The notes under the pieces are model-generated. The model saw nothing but the letters and a program-made list of their open reading frames with translations, had not been told where the DNA came from and did not search any database. The position numbers and the translations under genes were made by a program. Shown piece after piece: positions 41,033 through 45,907 of a stretch of 45,907 nt of DNA; the first letter of the stretch is position 1, and each line of letters begins with the position of its first letter. The stretch is taken from positions 1-45,907 of the IMG/VR virus record IMGVR_UViG_3300046007_006036; one strand, given 5' to 3'. Source of the DNA: a virus.

Positions 41033-41142
41033 TTTTTAGATTCCTTCATAATTGTATAAAATTCGTATAGAGTTTTGAGAATCGTCCAACCGGGAATACC
41101 GATGAAGACCGCATACAATAGTATCGTGATTATGATGTCCAT
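41029..41142 (-). CDS. Tiny membrane protein
   Basis: This 37-residue frame encodes a single membrane segment (IIITILLYAVFIGIPGWTIL) and a short polar tail ending KESKK. GGAG lies about six bases before the ATG, and the stop overlaps the next start (ATGA). Very short, so confidence rests on coupling and hydrophobicity. Confidence 0.55.
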   Translation of the reverse strand: MDIIITILLYAVFIGIPGWTILKTLYEFYTIMKESKK

Positions 41143-41145
41143 TGT

Positions 41146-41364
41146 TTATACTCCGGCGGTAAAACCGATTGGATTTGATTTAGGTTCGTTCATGTTCTTC
41201 ACATAGTCTCGCACATCGACAAGTTCACCGGCGTCATTGTAAACGAGCTGCACGGGCTTTTGATCGACTGGAAGACTATCAACCAATCTTTGAATGTTCT
41301 CGTTGAATGATTTGCCACGCAGGTTCTGGAGATTGATAAGATATTTTATGCTCAGTTTACTCAT
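41146..41364 (-). CDS. Small protein of unknown function
   Basis: This 72-residue protein has a basic helical start (LSIKYLINLQNLRGKSF) and a strand region (KPVQLVYNDAGELVDVRDYV). Its ATG overlaps the upstream stop by four bases. It ends three bases before the next start. Unknown family. Confidence 0.6.
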   Translation of the reverse strand: MSKLSIKYLINLQNLRGKSFNENIQRLVDSLPVDQKPVQLVYNDAGELVDVRDYVKNMNEPKSNPIGFTAGV

Positions 41365-41657
41365 TGTGCACCACCGGGATAATCATTTGGGATATGGTCT
41401 CCATGTCCATCCATTGGCAAATAATCTGGTGGTAGATAGTCTGGGTCTTCTTCATGTTCTTCATCGGTGAAATACTCAATGTATAGTTCTTTGAGCACTT
41501 CGTCATCAACATTTTGATAGCCAGTGAAACCATACTCAAGCACTTCACGCCAATCTGGCATGATGTCATGTTCAAGTTCAAAGTCAATGATGCGGTCAAT
41601 TACCTCTTGTCTGGTTTGACCGTGAAAAAATGTGTCTCCGATTTCATTCTGTATCAT
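41361..41657 (-). CDS. Acidic protein of unknown function
   Basis: This 98-residue protein is strongly acidic. RQEVIDRIIDFELEHDIMPD and WREVLEYGFTGYQN suggest a helical N-half, followed by a disordered DEEHEEDPDYLPPDYLPMDG tail. Its charge is what would be expected of a DNA mimic or of a protein that binds basic partners, but no family is recognised. AAGGTGAT precedes the ATG. Confidence 0.6.
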   Translation of the reverse strand: MIQNEIGDTFFHGQTRQEVIDRIIDFELEHDIMPDWREVLEYGFTGYQNVDDEVLKELYIEYFTDEEHEEDPDYLPPDYLPMDGHGDHIPNDYPGGAQ

Positions 41658-41667
41658 GTCATCACCT

Positions 41668-41856
41668 TTAATTGTTGGTTATTGATTTTCTTCCTGGTGT
41701 TTTCATCCGTTCTAACTTATCTTGAAGTGCAATCAACCGCTTAACATCAGGATTGTTTTTATCTTGGTCAAATTGAGTTGCAATCATCAGGTCAAGTATC
41801 TCCGCGATAATTCTGTCTTCTGGATCGGAATACATTTTTTTATAGTTAGTCTTCAT
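41668..41856 (-). CDS. Small helical protein of unknown function
   Basis: This frame encodes about 62 residues starting MKTNYKKMYSDPEDRIIAEI. GAGG lies nine bases before 41856; an ATG at 41865 is a possible alternative. It overlaps the end of the acidic upstream gene. No domain recognised. Confidence 0.5.
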   Translation of the reverse strand: MKTNYKKMYSDPEDRIIAEILDLMIATQFDQDKNNPDVKRLIALQDKLERMKTPGRKSITNN

Positions 41857-42088
41857 CTTCTTCATCCTCTATTTCTTCTACATACCATAACTCATTGTCA
41901 AGTAGATATGTTGCCATTTCGTGTTGTTCCTCGGCATTGTAAAGTAGCCGATTAAATTCATCAATCTTATTTTCGTAATAATAAATGTCATCCTCAGCAC
42001 CGTTTAGCAGAGCTTCCAAATCCGCTTTTGTATAGTCACCTTCGTTTTCATATTCCGTTTCACCGGTCATATATCTGTAATCAATCAT
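41846..42088 (-). CDS. Acidic helical protein of unknown function
   Basis: This 80-residue protein is Glu/Asp/Tyr-rich (GAEDDIYYYENKIDEFNRLL, then EEQHEMATYLLDNELWYVEE) and ends in EDEEDED. GGAGG precedes the ATG. It overlaps the preceding gene by eight bases. Acidic small proteins are typical of early phage genes, but its partner is unknown. Confidence 0.6.
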   Translation of the reverse strand: MIDYRYMTGETEYENEGDYTKADLEALLNGAEDDIYYYENKIDEFNRLLYNAEEQHEMATYLLDNELWYVEEIEDEEDED

Positions 42089-42521
42089 TGGTTTCCTCCA
42101 CTTCTTCTACTTCGTAAATAGGGTGATTATTCAATCGTTGTAATTCACGCAGTATTCCAATGAGGGTATCAGTTGGAATTTGATCCTTCACAGACTGCCA
42201 AGATACAGATGAACCTGTTGGATATTCGTGTGAGAACAACCAAGTTTCCTTATCTATTTCTTCTTTGTTATTAAAAACAATTCTATCTACCCATGCCAAT
42301 GCAACATTATCAGGATAATTTTCAAAGTCACCATACACAATGCGGTATTCTTCTTGAAAATGTAATACTAACTTTGGAGCGGTTTTTCTATTATTGGCTT
42401 CACGCAATTGAAAATTTATATCTTGAATAATCGCTCTACGAAGCTCTGTATTTAATTCACTATACGCTTCGGGTGTGGAAATCATCGGCTGTCCGAATGT
42501 TTTTCTATAATTACATACCAT
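42081..42521 (-). CDS. Protein of unknown function
   Basis: This 146-residue protein has TELRRAIIQDINFQLREANN helices at the N-terminus, then a strand-rich middle (KLVLHFQEEYRIVYGDFENY) and an acidic end (YEVEEVEETND). GGAG precedes the ATG. It follows a promoter-proximal zinc-ribbon gene by one base. I recognise no family. Confidence 0.65.
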   Translation of the reverse strand: MVCNYRKTFGQPMISTPEAYSELNTELRRAIIQDINFQLREANNRKTAPKLVLHFQEEYRIVYGDFENYPDNVALAWVDRIVFNNKEEIDKETWLFSHEYPTGSSVSWQSVKDQIPTDTLIGILRELQRLNNHPIYEVEEVEETND

Positions 42522-42522
42522 T

Positions 42523-42747
42523 TTATTCGGTCTCCTTCGGTGTGATCCACATACTTGAAAATACCATTGTTAAAATCTCCTCCCATTCACCACTACATGA
42601 ATTGCATTGCATCTCATAGTAGTATATGTCATCATCCATACCTTGATCAAGAGTTTCCCAAGTATCACTACCGCAATGTGGGCATTGACCTTCACGAATA
42701 GGTCTTCCATTGTAACTCTGACCTTTCTCAACATAGACTTGTTCCAT
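42523..42747 (-). CDS. Small zinc-ribbon protein
   Basis: This 74-residue protein has two CxxC knuckles, CPHCGSDTW near residues 22-30 and CNSCSGEW near 48-55, which should bind one zinc. AAGGA precedes the ATG. It is the first gene after the promoter at 42782-42812. Zinc ribbons of this size often act on RNA polymerase or nucleic acids; no specific target is evident. Confidence 0.72.
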   Translation of the reverse strand: MEQVYVEKGQSYNGRPIREGQCPHCGSDTWETLDQGMDDDIYYYEMQCNSCSGEWEEILTMVFSSMWITPKETE

Positions 42748-42781
42748 ACTGTCATCCTTCGGTTAGTTGTTTATTGATATA

Positions 42782-42812
42782 CAAATATAAGGCATTCTCG
42801 CCTAACGGCAAA
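42782..42812 (-). promoter_or_regulatory. FCB-type promoter TTTG-N19-TATATTTG
   Basis: On the minus strand TTTG (42812-42809) and TATATTTG (42789-42782) are 19 bases apart. The bases before the -33 (TAAATAGTGC) and before the -7 (AATGCCT in part) are shared with the promoter at 44810-44840. It lies just after the stop of the upstream gene and 35 bases before the ATG at 42747. Confidence 0.8.
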
Positions 42813-42819
42813 GCACTAT

Positions 42820-43035
42820 TTAACTTATTGGTTGGCATTGTAACTGACGCATCCACTTTCGGTATTCATCCTTTGGGATGGCATCCACGGACTTTATTCT
42901 GGTCATCTTTGTTTCGTATAGGGCACTTTCAACGGCCATATCCGATGACTGTTCCCATGTTTCAATTCTTTCCATGTTGCCATCCTCACCTTCGAGAATA
43001 ACAATCCACTCTTGGTATGCAGTGTAGTTGTTCAT
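42820..43035 (-). CDS. Small protein of unknown function
   Basis: This 71-residue protein has a strand region (YQEWIVILEGEDGNMERIET) and a helical SSDMAVESALYETKMTRIKS. The ATG at 43035 overlaps the upstream stop (TAATG). It ends directly before the 42.8 kb promoter. Family not recognised. Confidence 0.6.
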   Translation of the reverse strand: MNNYTAYQEWIVILEGEDGNMERIETWEQSSDMAVESALYETKMTRIKSVDAIPKDEYRKWMRQLQCQPIS

Positions 43036-43280
43036 TAGTTCCACCTATAATCATGTGTGCAGGACATTGTTTGTTCTGTTAGGGCTTTGAGCATACCGAA
43101 TGCCAAAAATTGTTGTTCGTGTGCGAGTAACTTCTGTTGGCGGAAATCTTCGTAACAGTAACCGTCTTTTTCAAAGCCACTCACTATGCCCTTCCAATGA
43201 TGGTAGTCTTCGAGTTTACTATGAAAGTTCATAAGAGCATTGCAACATATATCATTCACTTGTTCATCATTCAGTAACAT
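43035..43280 (-). CDS. Small protein of unknown function
   Basis: This 81-residue helical protein has NDEQVNDICCNALMNFHSKL, a EDYHHWKGIVSGFEKDGYCY segment and a final HDYRWN. Its start lies three bases after the end of the preceding gene. No domain is recognised. Confidence 0.6.
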   Translation of the reverse strand: MLLNDEQVNDICCNALMNFHSKLEDYHHWKGIVSGFEKDGYCYEDFRQQKLLAHEQQFLAFGMLKALTEQTMSCTHDYRWN

Positions 43281-43283
43281 AGT

Positions 43284-43520
43284 TCACCATTGAATAATTT
43301 TGATATTTGAAAATTGATTAAAGTCTCTGCGGGTGAAATTAAATTCACCACTATACGCTTCACCGGTTCTGTGGTTCTCAATGTATCGAACCCAAGCCCG
43401 ATTGGTTCCCGTAACCGTGCAGTCAATCCACTTGCCACGGCTCGGGCAATACCATTGGAATTTGGTGCCACGCTTTACATGGTGTGAACGGCGGTCACGG
43501 ATGCCGGGTTTACCTACCAT
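43284..43520 (-). CDS. Small basic beta-rich protein
   Basis: This 78-residue protein is basic (KPGIRDRRSHHVKRGTKF) with a beta-rich centre (KWIDCTVTGTNRAWVRYIE). GGAGG lies 5 bases before the ATG, so this frame was preferred over a competing frame at 43271-43471. It could bind nucleic acid, but that is only suggested by charge. Confidence 0.62.
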   Translation of the reverse strand: MVGKPGIRDRRSHHVKRGTKFQWYCPSRGKWIDCTVTGTNRAWVRYIENHRTGEAYSGEFNFTRRDFNQFSNIKIIQW

Positions 43521-43894
43521 GAGGACCTCCTATTTGGTAGATACTCAGGACCCCAAACATCATAGTGTGCGGTGCCATCCATAATGTTTCCTCTTGCATG
43601 TTTTGCGGGTGCCTTGTATGAAGCGGCTTTGAGTAAGTCACCGGGCTTGTAATTGATTCCACCTACGGTGCATTCTTTGAGGACAACGAAGCCCCAAACG
43701 GACTTCATTCTGTGTCCGGCTGCATCATAATTGTCCATAATCTTTGCATACTTTTTGCCAAATTCTACTGTCCATTCTTTGTTCAGCTTGTTACCGTCAT
43801 ATTTTTTTGCCAGTTCTGGTAGTTTCTTACGAGCAAGTTCATAGACTGCAAGTGTGAGACTTGGTTTTCCTGGTGTGTTTGGTTGTATGTTCAT
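43514..43894 (-). CDS. Protein of unknown function
   Basis: This 126-residue protein starts at the ATG 43894, which follows AAGGAAACAA; the longer frame to 43951 overlaps the ardA-like gene. It has a basic helical first half (ELARKKLPELAKKYDGNKLN) and a second half with VWGFVVLKECTVGGINYKPG and a DVWGPEYLPNRRSSW end. No family recognised. Confidence 0.6.
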   Translation of the reverse strand: MNIQPNTPGKPSLTLAVYELARKKLPELAKKYDGNKLNKEWTVEFGKKYAKIMDNYDAAGHRMKSVWGFVVLKECTVGGINYKPGDLLKAASYKAPAKHARGNIMDGTAHYDVWGPEYLPNRRSSW

Positions 43895-43907
43895 ATTTGT
43901 TTCCTTA

Positions 43908-44447
43908 TTAAATGTTTCTGAAATAGTGACCGTTGCTTTCTTCATAGTCATACATTACATCACGAGCGGTTCTTTCCCAATCAATATAAATCCAGCTTGG
44001 AAAGTCGTCTGGAATCCACCCATTCTGTTCAATCATTTCTTCAACAAATTCCTGGTCATTATCGTATTCGCCTTGGTAACATTCATCAATATCCGAAAAT
44101 TCAATACCACAATCTTGTGCTGCCTCGAACACATCTACATCATGGTGACTGGCGTAATAATGTTGTGCAAATTCAGAAATCGCCTCCCATATATCCCAAT
44201 CACCAATCAGAAATTGTGGTAGCTCGCTGAAATCAAATTCCACCATGTCTTCGGTAATGTCTATTAAGTCAATGTCCTCTGGGTCTTGCAATACAATAGT
44301 GCCATCATGGACTGCACTATCAAAATGATTTTGTAGTTGTTCAAGTGCATCTTCGAGTGTGTGAGTTTCTTCCAAGTCTAATTGGAAATCATATACACAT
44401 CCTTGCACGGTCAATTTTGCATTGATAAAAAAATACTCTTTACTCAT
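43908..44447 (-). CDS. ArdA-like antirestriction protein
   Basis: This 179-residue protein is highly acidic and has the ArdA signature order: VFEAAQDCGIEFSDIDECYQ, GEYDNDQEFVEEMIEQNG, then the C-terminal WIYIDWERTARDVMYDYEE followed by YFRN. ArdA proteins mimic bent B-form DNA and occupy type I restriction enzymes, so the phage DNA escapes cutting on entry. Length equals that of known ArdA proteins. AAGGA precedes the ATG. It lies in the early-type region, as expected for a protein needed at once. The match is by pattern, not by alignment. Confidence 0.85.
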   Translation of the reverse strand: MSKEYFFINAKLTVQGCVYDFQLDLEETHTLEDALEQLQNHFDSAVHDGTIVLQDPEDIDLIDITEDMVEFDFSELPQFLIGDWDIWEAISEFAQHYYASHHDVDVFEAAQDCGIEFSDIDECYQGEYDNDQEFVEEMIEQNGWIPDDFPSWIYIDWERTARDVMYDYEESNGHYFRNI

Positions 44448-44462
44448 GGTTGTTTTTCCTTA

Positions 44463-44768
44463 TTACTTAATAATTTCAATTAAATTCATTGGAACCGTCC
44501 AGCTACTTTGTGTCCCTACCATAGTGAGAACCGCCTTTGTTCTGTTTACTTTCTTAACGATAAATTTCTTACCGGCTAATCTGGTATGGTTTACCTTGCA
44601 GGTCATACCCGGATGCAACATATTTTTCATCGCATGAATTTTGGTATGTTGCTGTAAACTTAATCTACTGTTCACAAAACTACGCAAAGATGCTAGTTCA
44701 TCATAAGACAATTCACCAATACAATTCTGGATGGTTGTCATTGCGTTTGTCATCTGTTTCTTCGTCAT
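44463..44768 (-). CDS. Small KOW-like protein of unknown function
   Basis: This 101-residue protein has a helical first half (NAMTTIQNCIGELSYDELAS) and a second half that looks like a small beta barrel, LHPGMTCKVNHTRLAGKKFI then VKKVNRTKAVLTM. This is the style of KOW/SH3-like RNA- or protein-binding folds. AAGGA precedes the ATG; it is the first gene after the 44.8 kb promoter. Confidence 0.58.
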   Translation of the reverse strand: MTKKQMTNAMTTIQNCIGELSYDELASLRSFVNSRLSLQQHTKIHAMKNMLHPGMTCKVNHTRLAGKKFIVKKVNRTKAVLTMVGTQSSWTVPMNLIEIIK

Positions 44769-44809
44769 GGCTGTTTCCTTTGTTGGTTTGTTGGTTATTT
44801 ATTATGTTA

Positions 44810-44840
44810 CAAATATAAGGCATTTTTGGGAAAGATCAAA
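44810..44840 (-). promoter_or_regulatory. FCB-type promoter TTTG-N19-TATATTTG
   Basis: Minus-strand TTTG (44840-44837) and TATATTTG (44817-44810) are 19 bases apart. The flanks match the 42.8 kb promoter (TAAATAGTGC before -33). It precedes the ATG at 44768 by 41 bases and would drive the ardA-like gene. Confidence 0.8.
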
Positions 44841-44847
44841 GCACTAT

Positions 44848-45084
44848 TTACTTACCAAAAAGATTTTTGGTTGGCACACCTGCACCCATTTTCATCTGGT
44901 CAAGTGCGTCACTATACAAAGCAATACGGTATAGTATAGTTTCCTTTCGTCTGGCAAAGTCTTGATACTTTTTTGTGGACATTGGTTTATTTTTGTTTAT
45001 GCATTCACTTTGTTCACGGATGAGCTTTGAATAGTCACCCCAAGCATCTGCAAGTTTATCGTTGATTGTTTTTGAATATAACAT
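44848..45084 (-). CDS. Small helical protein of unknown function
   Basis: This 78-residue protein starts at ATG 45084 after CCGAAAGGAAACAACC; the longer frame to 45141 is rejected. It is helical and basic (KLADAWGDYSKLIREQSECI, then KYQDFARRKETILYRIALY). No domain recognised. Its 22-base leader is identical to that of the gene at 45746. Confidence 0.6.
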   Translation of the reverse strand: MLYSKTINDKLADAWGDYSKLIREQSECINKNKPMSTKKYQDFARRKETILYRIALYSDALDQMKMGAGVPTKNLFGK

Positions 45085-45103
45085 GGTTGTTTCCTTTCGG
45101 TAA
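45082..45103 (-). repeat. Repeated translation leader (copy A)
   Basis: Twenty-two bases spanning the start codon and its AAGGA are identical to those at 45744-45765. Related AAGGAAA leaders precede 44768, 44447, 43894 and 45470. Confidence 0.85.
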
Positions 45104-45115
45104 GTAAAAAATAAA

Positions 45116-45286
45116 TTATCGTGTGCACAAACCGGCTTCAATCAATGCCATTGCAGTTCTACCATAGAAACCTTGCAATGACCAAACAGCTCCACTATCA
45201 ATGAGAGTTTGGAATGATTGGATATACAGTTCTTCTGTGCATTCATCATTACATTCGATATTCATAATTGCATCAATCATGTCCAT
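45116..45286 (-). CDS. Small conserved phage protein (DUF7417-like)
   Basis: This 56-residue frame encodes YIQSFQTLIDSGAVWSLQGF then YGRTAMALIEAGLC. I recognise this W-x-LQG-x-x-GR-x-A pattern as a widespread phage family that I believe is DUF7417, but I could not verify the name. It starts one base after the preceding stop. Function unknown. Confidence 0.65.
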   Translation of the reverse strand: MDMIDAIMNIECNDECTEELYIQSFQTLIDSGAVWSLQGFYGRTAMALIEAGLCTR

Positions 45287-45287
45287 A

Positions 45288-45470
45288 TTATTGTCCTTGT
45301 TGTTGTTTTACTTTACTATTAAATTCTTTTTCTTCAGCAATAGTTTTACGGAAAACTTTTTCAGCTTCATCAAACTGTCCAGCAAAGCACATTGCCTCAT
45401 AGAGCTTTTTAAGTTCACGGTATCTGTTTGTGTCTGTGAATTTGTTTGTCCACGGTTTTTCATACCACAT
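45288..45470 (-). CDS. Small helical protein of unknown function
   Basis: This 60-residue protein is a charged helix (YRELKKLYEAMCFAGQFDEA, then EKVFRKTIAEEKEF) ending KVKQQQGQ. AGGAAACAATT precedes the ATG, like the other genes here. It lies 12 bases after the previous stop. Function unknown. Confidence 0.55.
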   Translation of the reverse strand: MWYEKPWTNKFTDTNRYRELKKLYEAMCFAGQFDEAEKVFRKTIAEEKEFNSKVKQQQGQ

Positions 45471-45482
45471 AATTGTTTCCTG

Positions 45483-45746
45483 TTAAAGTTTTGAAAGATT
45501 TGGACAAGAGTTAAACATTCTACGGGTAAAGGTATGGCGTCTATTATCTTCCTCATTGATAGCAACAATCAATGATGGCGTTAGACCTGTAATTGTTAAT
45601 TTAATATCCTTTTTACCGTGACTATATTCATAGTCATACATCCAACGGTTGTGACAAAACCAAGCATACAAAACGCCTATATCTTTGTTCACATCATTAC
45701 GCCAGAAAATTTTATCGCCTATTTCAAGGCCAGTTGATTTTGCCAT
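45483..45746 (-). CDS. Small protein of unknown function
   Basis: This 87-residue protein is beta-rich (LEIGDKIFWRNDVNKDIGVL then DIKLTITGLTPSLIVAINEE) with a basic RRHTFTRRMF end. CCGAAAGGAAACAACC precedes the ATG. No domain recognised. Confidence 0.6.
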   Translation of the reverse strand: MAKSTGLEIGDKIFWRNDVNKDIGVLYAWFCHNRWMYDYEYSHGKKDIKLTITGLTPSLIVAINEEDNRRHTFTRRMFNSCPNLSKL

Positions 45747-45765
45747 GGTTGTTTCCTTTCGGTAA
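45744..45765 (-). repeat. Repeated translation leader (copy B)
   Basis: Identical in 22 bases to 45082-45103, in the same position relative to the start codon. Such exact leader sharing in an early region could mean duplicated expression cassettes or common translational control. Confidence 0.85.
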
Positions 45766-45795
45766 TAAAAATAATAATACTATACTGTGAATGAA

Positions 45796-45907
45796 TTACT
45801 CATACATACCAAGTGCAGATTTTTCTAAATGTTCAATATAACTTTGCAACTCATGTATATGATTCTTCATATCAATTATCCGTTTAGAAGCTTTCTCAAC
45901 CTTAGCA
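45796..45907 (-). CDS. Partial gene at right edge, helical C-terminus
   Basis: The last 37 residues of a protein enter from the right edge (KVEKASKRIIDMKNHIHELQ, then SYIEHLEKSALGMYE). The heptad pattern suggests a coiled coil. The start lies outside the window. Function cannot be said. Confidence 0.5.
   Translation of the reverse strand, partial: AKVEKASKRIIDMKNHIHELQSYIEHLEKSALGMYE

Noticed and set aside
41357-41599. An 80-codon frame inside the acidic gene
   Set aside because: It is a shadow of the frame at 41361-41657, which is in frame with the coupled neighbours.
43271-43471. A 66-codon frame overlapping the small basic gene
   Set aside because: The frame at 43284-43520 has a GGAGG site and coupling to its neighbours; this one has neither.

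Overview
The window looks like part of a large, AT-rich, dsDNA tailed phage (Caudoviricetes) that is distantly T4-like. The left edge carries a T4-style replication block: sliding clamp, RFC-type clamp loader large subunit and a probable small subunit. Several signs place the host in the FCB group (Bacteroidota/Chlorobiota and relatives). One phage protein ends in a type IX secretion (T9SS) C-terminal sorting domain. Several leaders carry TTTG-N19-TATATTTG promoters, which match the Bacteroidota housekeeping sigma consensus. A secreted fibre-like protein has the PYAL/AKFAD repeat style common in that group.

Layout. (1) 1-6173, plus strand: sliding clamp C-terminus, two tandem paralogous SPPY DNA methyltransferases, clamp loader, zinc ribbon, gp62-like subunit, Nmad1/DUF1599-like protein and a RecB/Cas4-like nuclease. 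(2) 6249-23458, plus strand: about 17 kb of tightly coupled glycan genes. They include GT-B and GT-A glycosyltransferases, a GT9 protein with its DUF6165 partner, two FkbM methyltransferases, an epimerase and a truncated UDP-sugar dehydrogenase, all led by a small ribbon-helix-helix gene with a GTG start. (3) 23517-27056, plus strand: small accessory and virion-associated genes (DUF5856-like, Nudix, FmdB zinc ribbon, acidic-repeat protein). (4) 27128-32314, plus strand: T9SS-sorted protein, secreted fibre-like protein, tail-collar protein, GH19 endolysin and virion-like unknowns, ending at a bidirectional terminator. (5) 39633-32347, minus strand: coiled-coil exported protein, holin-like and CHAP lysis pair, glycosyltransferase, HTH/degenerate-HNH protein, groES-groEL, flavodoxin-fold oxidoreductase and probable virion proteins. 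(6) 45907-39729, minus strand: many very small genes in coupled operons, probably early host-takeover genes. They include an ArdA-type antirestriction protein, a run of tiny membrane proteins and a tRNA-Leu(UAA).

Two promoter classes are visible. One is the host-like TATATTTG class. The other is a recurrent ATATTTAT-centred motif with seven intergenic copies, all oriented with the downstream gene and several directly after a terminator; it is probably a phage-specific late promoter. Nine genes below 60 codons, absent from a long-ORF view, were found by reading the coupled stop/start junctions and the window's right edge. After adding these, no gene-free stretch longer than 300 bases remains.

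How it may work together (inference). Early leftward genes disarm the host. The replication block copies DNA that may be methylated or modified. The glycan island decorates virion, DNA or host surface. The phage chaperonin assists folding of virion proteins. Two differently targeted lysins end the cycle. The T9SS-tagged protein would be displayed on the infected cell's surface.
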